A stretch of 23,267 nucleotides of DNA from JALOAD01 sp023228995 [NCBI: Candidatus Muiribacterium halophilum]. Its GTDB lineage: Bacteria; Muiribacteriota; Muiribacteriia; Muiribacteriales. The notes under the pieces are model-generated. The model had not been told where the DNA came from and made no database searches. It saw nothing but the letters and a program-made list of their open reading frames with translations. Location of the stretch: positions 1 to 23,267 of the forward strand of contig JALOAD010000051.1 in assembly GCA_023228995.1 (NCBI GenBank), given 5' to 3'. A program made the position numbers and the translations under genes. Below, piece after piece: positions 1 to 7,508 of this stretch (the first letter of the stretch is position 1; each line of letters begins with the position of its first letter).

Positions 1-80
1 AATTCTTAGATGATATAGGAAACCCAAAAACCAGAGAAGAACTCATAGAGTTATTAAAAAATGATTATGAAATACGATGA
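1..80 (+). CDS. LRR cassette protein, C-terminal end only (5' truncated by window)
   Basis: The first complete codon is at position 3. The 25 visible residues (FLDDIGNPKTREEL, then IELLKNDYEIR) match the C-termini of the ten complete paralogs that follow. The TGA stop overlaps the next gene's ATG in the same CGATGA junction used along the whole array, so this is the last piece of another cassette and the array extends to the left of the window. Nothing can be said about its repeat number. Confidence 0.85.
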   Translation, partial: FLDDIGNPKTREELIELLKNDYEIR

Positions 81-877
81 AATACATAAGGACATTTAAT
101 GAATCTATAAATAGGTCAGATATTGATTCTATTTGTGAAATATATAATATAAAAAACTACATAATTAATGAAGATGGTTCCATTGATGTAGATGGTGATG
201 TTGATTTATATAATAAAAAATTAAAAGCATTACCTTTGAAATTTAGAAATGTTATTGGTAATTTTTATTGTAGTTATAGTCAATTAATATCCTTAGAGGG
301 TAGTCCTCAGAGTGTGGGTAAGAATTTTTCTTGTTATAAATGCCAATTAATCACCTTAGAGGGTGCTCCACATACTATAGGTGGGGATTTTAATTGTAGT
401 GTTAATAAATTAACATCCTTAGAGGGTGCTCCTAAAAGTATAGGTGGTGATTTTTATTGTGGTTATAATCAATTAACATCCTTAGAAGGTGCTCCTCAAA
501 ATATAAGTGGGATTTTTAATTGTAGTGACAATCAGTTAACAACCTTAGATGGTGGTCCTAAAAGAGTAGGTGATGTATTTTTGTGTGATTCTAATAATCT
601 TAAAAATATAGATTATTTACCTAAATATTATAAAGAATTAAGTATAAGAAATAATCCAATTTCTAAAATAATAGATTTATTTACAGCATCTAATGAATAT
701 GGAAGGATATCTAATAAAGAAGATAAAGATTTAATTATGGATTTTACATATAGAGAAATGATACAACAAGATAAATTATTAGCGAATAGATTAGTAGAAT
801 TCTTAGATGATATAGGAAACCAAAAATCCAGAGAAGAACTCATAGAGTTATTAAAAAATGATTATGAAATACGATGA
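77..877 (+). CDS. Leucine-rich-repeat cassette protein, 5 repeat units (266 aa)
   Basis: This is the first complete member of the tandem LRR family. Its layout, shared by the family, is: residues 1-9 a short leader (MKYIRTFNE); 10-40 a helical/acidic segment ending in SIDVDGDVDL; about 45-68 a degenerate N-cap repeat (LPLKFRNV); 70-174 five 21-residue repeats of the type LTSLEGAPQSVGG then xFxCSxN; a C-cap (NLKNIDYLPKYYKEL); and a 65-residue charged helical tail. The repeat resembles the short bacterial IpaH/YopM-type LRR, so it is probably a curved solenoid used for binding. There is no signal peptide or membrane segment. Unit 1 carries the variant SVGKNFSCYKC, in which Cys replaces the usual Asn. 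The leader reads SDIDSICEIY where most paralogs have SEIEAICEKY. The target is unknown. Confidence 0.9.
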   Translation: MKYIRTFNESINRSDIDSICEIYNIKNYIINEDGSIDVDGDVDLYNKKLKALPLKFRNVIGNFYCSYSQLISLEGSPQSVGKNFSCYKCQLITLEGAPHTIGGDFNCSVNKLTSLEGAPKSIGGDFYCGYNQLTSLEGAPQNISGIFNCSDNQLTTLDGGPKRVGDVFLCDSNNLKNIDYLPKYYKELSIRNNPISKIIDLFTASNEYGRISNKEDKDLIMDFTYREMIQQDKLLANRLVEFLDDIGNQKSREELIELLKNDYEIR

Positions 878-1674
878 AATATATAAGGACATTTAATGAA
901 AATATAAATAGTTCTGAAATCGAAGCTATTTGTGAAAAATATAATATAAAAAACTACATAATTAATGAAGAAGGTTCTATTGATGTAGATGGAAATGTTG
1001 ATTTGTATAAAAAAAAATTAAAAGTATTACCTTTGAAATTTAGAAAGGTTAGTGGTGATTTTGAGTGTAGAGATAATCAATTAATATCTTTGGTGGGTTG
1101 TCCTCAAAGTGTAGGTGGGGATTTTTATTGTATTTATAATCAATTAATATCCTTAGAAGGTGCTCCTCAAAGTATAGGTGGGGATTTTTATTGTAGTAGT
1201 AATCAATTAATATCCTTAGAGGGTGCTCCCCAAAGAGTAGGTGGTGATTTTGAATGTGGTAGTAATAAATTAACCACCTTAGAAGGTGCTCCTCAAAGAG
1301 TAGGTGGTGATTTTTCTTGTAGTAGTAATCAGTTAACAACCTTAGAAGGTGCTCCTAAAAGAGTAGGTGATGCATTTTGGTGTTATTCTAATAATCTTAA
1401 AAATATTGATTATTTACCAAAATATTATAAAGAATTAAGTATAAGTCATAATCCAATTTCTAAAATAATAGATTTATTTACTAAACCTGATGAATATGGT
1501 CTGATATCTAATAGAGAAGATAATGAATTAATTATGGATTTTATAGATAGAGAAATGATACAACAAGATATACTATTAGTTAATAGGTTAGTAGAATTCT
1601 TAGATGATATAGGAAAACCAAAAACCAGAGAAGAACTCATAGAGTTATTAAAAAATAATTATACAATACGATGA
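874..1674 (+). CDS. Leucine-rich-repeat cassette protein, 5 repeat units (266 aa)
   Basis: LRR paralog coupled to its predecessor by the ATGA overlap. The leader is MKYIRTFNENINSSE, a hybrid of the two leader alleles seen in the array (MKYIRTFNES and MKYLKNFNEN). Five 63-bp repeats run from 1081 to 1395. Unit 1 has the SLVGCPQS variant that recurs in the genes at 4128, 6582 and 22798. Units 2-5 are close to consensus, with PQRVGGDF in several. The tail is typical but ends NNYTIR instead of NDYEIR. No catalytic motif is visible; a binding role is inferred from the fold class only. Confidence 0.9.
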   Translation: MKYIRTFNENINSSEIEAICEKYNIKNYIINEEGSIDVDGNVDLYKKKLKVLPLKFRKVSGDFECRDNQLISLVGCPQSVGGDFYCIYNQLISLEGAPQSIGGDFYCSSNQLISLEGAPQRVGGDFECGSNKLTTLEGAPQRVGGDFSCSSNQLTTLEGAPKRVGDAFWCYSNNLKNIDYLPKYYKELSISHNPISKIIDLFTKPDEYGLISNREDNELIMDFIDREMIQQDILLVNRLVEFLDDIGKPKTREELIELLKNNYTIR

Positions 1675-2411
1675 AATACTTAAAAAATTTTAATGAAAAT
1701 ATAAATAGTTCTGAAATCGAAGCTATTTGTGAAAAATATAATATAACTAATTATACTATAAATGACGATGGTTCTATTGATGTAGATGGAGATGTTAACT
1801 TAAAAAGAAAATATTTAAGAGTGTTACCATTAAAATTTAGAAAGGTTAGTGGTGATTTTGAGTGTAGTAGTAATCAATTAATATCCTTAGAGGGTACTCC
1901 TAAAAGTGTAGGTGGGAATTTTTATTGTAGTAGCAATCAGTTAACAACCTTAGAGGGTGCTCCCCAAAGAGTAGGTGGGGTTTTTTCTTGTAGTAGTAAT
2001 CAATTAACATCCTTAGAGGGTGCTCCTCAAAGTGTAGGTGGTGAATTTTCTTGTAGTAGTAATCAATTAACGTCCTTAGAGGGTGGTCCTAAAAGAGTAG
2101 GTAGTATATTTTGGTGTTATTCTAATAATCTTAAAAATATAGATTATTTACCAAAATATTATAAAGAATTAGATATATCTAATAATCCAATTACTAAAAT
2201 AATAAAGTTATTTACAACATCTAATGGAATAGGAATGATATATGATAATAGAGAAAATAAAGATTTAATTATGGATTTTATAGATAGAGAAATGATACAA
2301 CAAGATATACTATTAGTTAATAGGTTAGTAGAATTCTTAGATGATATAGGAAACCAAAAATCCAGAGAAGAACTCATAGAGTTATTAAAAAATGATTATG
2401 AAATACGATGA
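1671..2411 (+). CDS. Leucine-rich-repeat cassette protein, 4 repeat units (246 aa)
   Basis: LRR paralog with the MKYLKNFNEN leader allele and four 63-bp repeats (1878-2129). Its length is one residue off the 203+21n series because of a single-codon insertion in the tail (GMIYDNRENK where others have GRISNREDK). The segment before the N-cap is also unusual: NLKRKYLRVLPLKF in place of DLYNKKLKVLPLKF. The end (GNQKSREELIELLKNDYEIR) matches the gene at 77 rather than its immediate neighbours, which fits patchwork exchange between cassettes. Confidence 0.9.
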   Translation: MKYLKNFNENINSSEIEAICEKYNITNYTINDDGSIDVDGDVNLKRKYLRVLPLKFRKVSGDFECSSNQLISLEGTPKSVGGNFYCSSNQLTTLEGAPQRVGGVFSCSSNQLTSLEGAPQSVGGEFSCSSNQLTSLEGGPKRVGSIFWCYSNNLKNIDYLPKYYKELDISNNPITKIIKLFTTSNGIGMIYDNRENKDLIMDFIDREMIQQDILLVNRLVEFLDDIGNQKSREELIELLKNDYEIR

Positions 2412-3208
2412 AATATATAAGGACATTTAATGAATCTACAAACACATCAGAAATTGAAGCTATTTGTGAAAAATATAATATAAAAAACTACATAATTAAT
2501 GAAGATGATTCTATTGATGTAGATGGAAATGTTGATTTATATAAACAAAAATTAAAAGTATTACCTTTAAAATTTAGAAAGGTTAGTGGGAATTTTGATT
2601 GTGGTTATAATAAACTAACATCATTAAAAGGTAGTCCTCAAAGTATAGGTGGTTATTTTGAATGTAATAATAATCAATTAATATCCTTAGAAGGTGCTCC
2701 TCAAAGTATAGGTGGGAATTTTTATTGTAGTTTTAATAAACTAATATCATTAAAAGGTAGTCCTCAAAGTATAAGTGGTTATTTTGAATGTAATGATAAT
2801 CAATTAACAACCTTAGAGGGTGCTCCACAAAAAGTAGGTGGTTTTTTTGATTGTAGTGGTAATAACTTAACAAGCTTAGAGGGTGCTCCTAAAAGAGTAG
2901 GTGGTTTATTTTTGTGTTATTCTAATAATCTTAAAAATATAGATTATTTATCAAAATATTATAAAGAATTATTTATACATAATAATCCAATTTCTAAAAT
3001 ATTAGATTTATTTACTAAACCTGATGGATATGGTCGGATATCTAATAGAGAAGATAAAGATTTAATTATGGATTTTATAGATGCAGAAATTATCCAACAA
3101 GATAAATTATTGGTAAATAGATTAGTAGAATTCTTACATGATGTAGGAAAACCAAAAACCAGAGAAGAACTCATAGAGTTATTAAAAAATAATTATGAAA
3201 TACGATGA
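2408..3208 (+). CDS. Leucine-rich-repeat cassette protein, 5 repeat units with internal two-unit duplication (266 aa)
   Basis: LRR paralog with the leader MKYIRTFNESTNTSE. Repeats span 2615-2929. Units 1 and 3 are near copies (KLTSLKGSPQSIGGYFEC and KLISLKGSPQSISGYFEC) separated by a normal unit, so there is a higher-order 126-bp duplication inside the gene. Unit 1 and its upstream flank are shared at the nucleotide level with the gene at 5974. The last unit ends LFLCYSN where many paralogs have FWCYSN. The tail has DAEIIQQD in place of DREIIQQD. Confidence 0.9.
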   Translation: MKYIRTFNESTNTSEIEAICEKYNIKNYIINEDDSIDVDGNVDLYKQKLKVLPLKFRKVSGNFDCGYNKLTSLKGSPQSIGGYFECNNNQLISLEGAPQSIGGNFYCSFNKLISLKGSPQSISGYFECNDNQLTTLEGAPQKVGGFFDCSGNNLTSLEGAPKRVGGLFLCYSNNLKNIDYLSKYYKELFIHNNPISKILDLFTKPDGYGRISNREDKDLIMDFIDAEIIQQDKLLVNRLVEFLHDVGKPKTREELIELLKNNYEIR

Positions 3209-4131
3209 AATACTTAAAAATGTTTAATGAAAATATAAATAGTTCTGAAATCGAAGCTATTTGTAAAAAATATAATATAACTAATTATACTATAAATGAT
3301 GATGGTTCTATTGATGTAGATGGTGATGTTTATTTAAGTCATAAAAAATTAAAAGTATTACCTTTGAAATTTAGAAAGGTTAGTGGTGATTTTGAGTGTA
3401 TTTTTAATAAACTAACATCATTAAAAGGTACTCCTAAAAGTGTAGGTGGTGATTTTGAATGTAATGATAATCAATTAACATCCTTAGAAGGTGCTCCACA
3501 AAGAGTTGGTGGGAATTTTGAATGTAATTATAATCAATTAACATCCTTAGAGGGTGCTCCTCAAAGTATAGGTGGGAATTTCCATTGTAGTTTTAATAAA
3601 TTAACATCATTAGAGGGTGGTCCTCAAAGAGTAGGTGGGGATTTTTCTTGTATTTCTAATCATTTAACATATTTAGAGGGTGGTCCTCAAAATGTAGGTG
3701 GTTATTTTTCTTGTAGTGGTAATCAATTAACAACCTTAGAGGGTGCTCCACAAAGAGTAGGTGGTTTTTTTGATTGTAGTGGTAATCAGTTAACAACCTT
3801 AGAAGGTGGTCATAAAAGAGTAAGTGGTATATTTTGGTGTGATTCTAATAATCTTAAAAATATTGATTATTTACCTAAAATTTATAAGAAATTAGGTATT
3901 AACGGAAATCCAATTTCTAAAATATTAGATTTATTTACTAAACTTGATGAATATGGTCTGGTATCTAATAGAGAAGATAAAGATTTAATTATGGATTTTA
4001 TAGATAGAGAAATTATCCAACAAGATAAATTATTGGTAAATAGATTAGTAGAATTCTTATATGATATAGATAAACCAAAATCTAAAGAAGAACTAATAAA
4101 GTTATTAAAAAATGATTATGAAATACGATGA
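3205..4131 (+). CDS. Leucine-rich-repeat cassette protein, 7 repeat units (308 aa)
   Basis: LRR paralog with the leader MKYLKMFNEN. Seven 63-bp units run from 3412 to 3852. Unit 4 ends CISN and unit 5 begins HLTYLEGGPQ, a junction also present in the next two genes. In the last unit the conserved Pro is His (LEGGHKRVSG). The tail ends LYDIDKPKSKEELIKLLKND, the DIDKPK variant found again in the genes at 6582 and 22217. No other domain is visible. Confidence 0.9.
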   Translation: MKYLKMFNENINSSEIEAICKKYNITNYTINDDGSIDVDGDVYLSHKKLKVLPLKFRKVSGDFECIFNKLTSLKGTPKSVGGDFECNDNQLTSLEGAPQRVGGNFECNYNQLTSLEGAPQSIGGNFHCSFNKLTSLEGGPQRVGGDFSCISNHLTYLEGGPQNVGGYFSCSGNQLTTLEGAPQRVGGFFDCSGNQLTTLEGGHKRVSGIFWCDSNNLKNIDYLPKIYKKLGINGNPISKILDLFTKLDEYGLVSNREDKDLIMDFIDREIIQQDKLLVNRLVEFLYDIDKPKSKEELIKLLKNDYEIR

Positions 4132-4991
4132 AATACTTAAAAAATTTTAATGAAAATATAAATAGATCAGAAATTGAAGCTATTTGTAAAAAATATAATA
4201 TAAAAAACTACATAATTAATGATGATGATACAATTGATGTAGATGGTGATGTTTATTTATATAATAAAAAATTAAAAGTATTACCTTTGAAATTTAGAAA
4301 TGTTAATGGTTCTTTTAATTGTGGTTTTAACGAATTAACCTCCTTAGAAGGTGCTCCACAAAGAGTAGGTGGGGATTTTTCTTGTATTTCTAATCATTTA
4401 ACATCTTTAGAGGGTGGTCCTCAAAGTATAGGTGGTTTTTTTGATTGTAGAAATAATAAATTAACTTCTTTGGTGGGTTGTCCTCAAAGTATAGGTGGTG
4501 GCTTTTATTGTAAAGATAATCAATTAACATCTTTGATGGGTTGTCCTCAAAGTGTAGGTGGTGATTTTTCTTGTTATGATAATCAATTAACATCCTTAGA
4601 GGGTGCTCCTCAAAGTGTAGGTGGTGATTTTTCTTGTAGTAGTAATCAGTTAATATCCTTAGAAGGTGCTCCTAAAAGAGTAGGTGATGTATTTTGGTGT
4701 TATTCTAATAATCTTAAAAATATTGATTATTTACCTAAATATTATAAAGAATTAAGTATAAGAGATAATCCAATTTATAAAATAATAAAGTTATTTACAA
4801 CATCTAATGATTATGGAAGGATATCTAATAGAGAAGATAAAGAATTAATTGTGGATTTTATAGATAGAGAAATGATACAACAGGATATACTATTAGTTAA
4901 TAGGTTAGTAGAATTTTTAGATGATATAGGAAAACCAAAATCCAGGGAAGAACTAATAGAGTTATTAAAAAATGATTATGAATTACGATGA
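4128..4991 (+). CDS. Leucine-rich-repeat cassette protein, 6 repeat units (287 aa)
   Basis: LRR paralog with the MKYLKNFNEN leader. Six repeats run from 4335 to 4712. Units 3 and 4 are consecutive Cys-Pro variants (SLVGCPQS, SLMGCPQS). Unit 1/2 carries the CISNHLTSLEGGPQ junction shared with both neighbouring genes. The final unit reads RVGDVFWCYSN, as in the gene at 874. The tail contains KELIVDFIDREMIQQD and ends NDYELR. Confidence 0.9.
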   Translation: MKYLKNFNENINRSEIEAICKKYNIKNYIINDDDTIDVDGDVYLYNKKLKVLPLKFRNVNGSFNCGFNELTSLEGAPQRVGGDFSCISNHLTSLEGGPQSIGGFFDCRNNKLTSLVGCPQSIGGGFYCKDNQLTSLMGCPQSVGGDFSCYDNQLTSLEGAPQSVGGDFSCSSNQLISLEGAPKRVGDVFWCYSNNLKNIDYLPKYYKELSIRDNPIYKIIKLFTTSNDYGRISNREDKELIVDFIDREMIQQDILLVNRLVEFLDDIGKPKSREELIELLKNDYELR

Positions 4992-5977
4992 AATACTTAA
5001 AAAATTTTAATGAAAATATAAATAGTTCTGAAATCGAAGCTATTTGTGAAAAATATAATATTAAAAACTATATAATTAATGAAGATGATTCTATTGATGT
5101 AGATGGTGATGTTTATTTATATAATAAAAAATTAAAAGTATTACCTTTGAAATTTAGAAAGGTTAGTGGTGATTTTGAGTGTAGTTTTAATGAACTAACA
5201 TCATTAAAAGGTAGTCCTCAAACTGTAGGTGGGGATTTTGAATGTAGTGATAATCAATTAACAAGCTTAGAAGGGGGACCTCAAATTGTAGGTGGTAATT
5301 TTTATTGTTATAAATGTCAATTAATCACCTTAGAGGGTGCTCCACATACTATAGGTGAGAATTTTGATTGTAATAATAATCAATTAACATCCTTAGTGGG
5401 TACTCCTCAAAGTATAGGTGGGGATTTTTCTTGTATTTCTAATCATTTAACATCTTTAGAGGGTGGTCCTCAAAATATAGGTTGGGATTTTGATTGTAGA
5501 GATAATCAATTAACATCTTTGATGGGTTGTCTTCAAAGTATAGGTGGGTATTTTTATTGTAGTTATAATCAATTAACATCCTTAGAGGGTGCTCCACATA
5601 CTATAGGTGGTGATTTTGATTGTAGTGATAATAAATTAACCTCCTTAGAGGGTGCTCCTAAAAAAGTAGGTGGTGTATTTTGGTGTTATTCTAATAAACT
5701 TAAAAATATAGATTATTTACCAAAATATTATAAAAAATTAAGTATATTTAATAATCCAATTTATAAAATAATAGATTTATTTACAACATCTAATGAATAT
5801 GGAAGGATATCTAATAGAGAAGATAAAGATTTAATTATGGATTTTATAGATAGAGAAATTATACAACAAGATAAATTATTAATAAATAGATTAGTAGAAT
5901 TCTCACATGATATAGGAAAACCAAAATCTAAAGAAGAACTAATAGAGTTATTAAAAAATGATTATGAAATACGATGA
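4988..5977 (+). CDS. Leucine-rich-repeat cassette protein, 8 repeat units, largest in array (329 aa)
   Basis: Longest family member, with eight 21-residue units at residues 70-237 (5195-5698). Unit 2 ends CYKC and is followed by QLITLEGAPHTIG, a distinctive variant shared almost base for base with the genes at 77 and 7505. A second HTIG unit (QLTSLEGAPHTIG) lies near the end. In unit 6 the conserved Pro is Leu (SLMGCLQS). The tail has EFSHDIGKPKSKEEL where others have EFLDDIGKPKSREEL. Confidence 0.9.
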   Translation: MKYLKNFNENINSSEIEAICEKYNIKNYIINEDDSIDVDGDVYLYNKKLKVLPLKFRKVSGDFECSFNELTSLKGSPQTVGGDFECSDNQLTSLEGGPQIVGGNFYCYKCQLITLEGAPHTIGENFDCNNNQLTSLVGTPQSIGGDFSCISNHLTSLEGGPQNIGWDFDCRDNQLTSLMGCLQSIGGYFYCSYNQLTSLEGAPHTIGGDFDCSDNKLTSLEGAPKKVGGVFWCYSNKLKNIDYLPKYYKKLSIFNNPIYKIIDLFTTSNEYGRISNREDKDLIMDFIDREIIQQDKLLINRLVEFSHDIGKPKSKEELIELLKNDYEIR

Positions 5978-6585
5978 AATACTTAAAAAATTTTAATGAA
6001 AATATAAATAGTTCTGAAATCAAAGCTATTTGTAAAAAATATAATATAAAAAACTATACTATAAATGATGATGGTTCTATTGATGTAGATGGTGAAGTTG
6101 ATTTATATAATAAAAAATTAAAAGCATTACCTTTGAAATTTAGAAAGGTTAGTGGGAATTTTGATTGTGGTTATAATAAACTAACATCATTAAAAGGTAG
6201 TCCTCAAAGTATAGGTGGTTATTTTTCTTGTTGTGATAATCAATTAACTTCTTTAGTAGGTGCTCCTAAAAGAGTAGGTGGTATATTTTGGTGTAATTCT
6301 AATAATCTTAAAAATATAGATTATTTACCAAAATATTATAAAGAATTAAGTATAAGTCATAATCCAATTACTAAAATAATAAAGTTAATTACAACATCTA
6401 ATGTTTATGGATGGATAACTAATAGAGAAGATAAAGATTTAATTATGGATTTTATAGATAGAGAAATTATACAACAAGATAAATTATTAGTTAATAGGTT
6501 AGTGGAATTCTTAGATGATATAGGAAAACCAAAATCCAGAGAAGAACTCATAGAGTTATTAAAAAATGATTATGAAATACGATGA
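5974..6585 (+). CDS. Leucine-rich-repeat cassette protein, 2 repeat units, smallest in array (203 aa)
   Basis: Minimal family member: the complete leader, N-cap, C-cap and tail flank only two full repeats (6181-6306). It is three units shorter than the 266-aa members and otherwise collinear, so it is a contraction or an ancestral short form, not a frameshifted remnant. The reading frame and ATGA coupling are intact. Unit 1 and about 85 bp of DNA around it are essentially the same as in the gene at 2408. Unit 2 has an extra Cys (FSCCDN). The tail reads LITTSNVYGWITNRED. Confidence 0.9.
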   Translation: MKYLKNFNENINSSEIKAICKKYNIKNYTINDDGSIDVDGEVDLYNKKLKALPLKFRKVSGNFDCGYNKLTSLKGSPQSIGGYFSCCDNQLTSLVGAPKRVGGIFWCNSNNLKNIDYLPKYYKELSISHNPITKIIKLITTSNVYGWITNREDKDLIMDFIDREIIQQDKLLVNRLVEFLDDIGKPKSREELIELLKNDYEIR

Positions 6586-7508
6586 AATATATAAAAACAT
6601 TTAATGAATCTACAAACACATCAGAAATTGAAGCTATTTGTAAAAAATATAATATAACTGATTATATTATAAATGATGATGGTTCTATTGATGTAGATGG
6701 TGAAGTTGATTTATTTAATAAAAAATTAAAAATATTACCTTTGAAATTTAGAAAGGTTAGTGGTGATTTTGAGTGTAGTAATAATCAATTAACATCCTTA
6801 GAGGGTAGTCCTCAGAGTGTAGGTGGGAGGTTTTATTGTAGTAGTAATCAATTAACAACCTTAGAGGGTGCTCCTCAAAGTATAGGTGGGGATTTTTATT
6901 GTATTTCTAATCAATTAACATCCTTAGAAGGTGCTCCTCAAAGAGTAGGTGGTAATTTTTATTGTAATAGTAATCAATTAACAACCTTAGAAGGTGCTCC
7001 TAAAAGTGTAGGTGGGGATTTTTATTGTAGAGATAATAAATTAACTTCTTTGGTGGGTTGTCCTCAAAGTATAGGTGGTAATTTTTATTGTGTTGTTAAT
7101 CAATTAACATCCTTAGAAGGTGCTCCTCGGAGTGTAGGTGGTTTTTTTAATTGTAGTGGTAATCAGTTAACAACCTTAGAAGGTATTCCTCAAAGAGTGG
7201 GAAAATATTTTTCTTGTTATAATAATAAACTTAAAAATATAGATTATTTACCAAAATATTATAGAGAATTATATATAGGAGATAATCCAATTTCTAAAAT
7301 ATTAGATTTATTTACTAAACCTGAAGAATATGGTCGGATATCTAATAGAGAAGATAAAGATTTAATATTGGATTTTATAGATAGAGAAATTATCCAACAA
7401 GATAAATTATTAGCGAATAGATTAGTAGAATTCTTATATGATATAGATAAACCAAAAACCAGAGAAGAACTCATAGAGTTATTAAAAAATGATTATGAAA
7501 TACGATGA
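6582..7508 (+). CDS. Leucine-rich-repeat cassette protein, 7 repeat units (308 aa)
   Basis: LRR paralog with the leader MKYIKTFNESTNTSE. Seven units run from 6789 to 7229. Unit 5 is the SLVGCPQS variant. The C-cap differs from most paralogs: RVGKYFSCYNNKLKNIDYL replaces the usual FWCxSNNLKNIDYL, and it continues YYRELYIGDNPISK. The tail is LYDIDKPKTREELIELL. It is coupled at both ends by ATGA overlaps. Confidence 0.9.
   Translation: MKYIKTFNESTNTSEIEAICKKYNITDYIINDDGSIDVDGEVDLFNKKLKILPLKFRKVSGDFECSNNQLTSLEGSPQSVGGRFYCSSNQLTTLEGAPQSIGGDFYCISNQLTSLEGAPQRVGGNFYCNSNQLTTLEGAPKSVGGDFYCRDNKLTSLVGCPQSIGGNFYCVVNQLTSLEGAPRSVGGFFNCSGNQLTTLEGIPQRVGKYFSCYNNKLKNIDYLPKYYRELYIGDNPISKILDLFTKPEEYGRISNREDKDLILDFIDREIIQQDKLLANRLVEFLYDIDKPKTREELIELLKNDYEIR

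Noticed and set aside
628-843. Repeated minus-strand open frames opposite the LRR tails (also near 1446-1640, 2159-2377, 2959-3174, 7259-7474, 8152-8334)
   Set aside because: They mirror the conserved 3' part of each LRR gene and recur only because that part is repeated; the composition is that of an antisense shadow.
1049-1339. Minus-strand frame with repeats opposite the LRR units (also 4390-4593, 7680-7862)
   Set aside because: A period-63 repeat keeps antisense frames open; the translated Asn/His/Tyr-rich repeats are a by-product.
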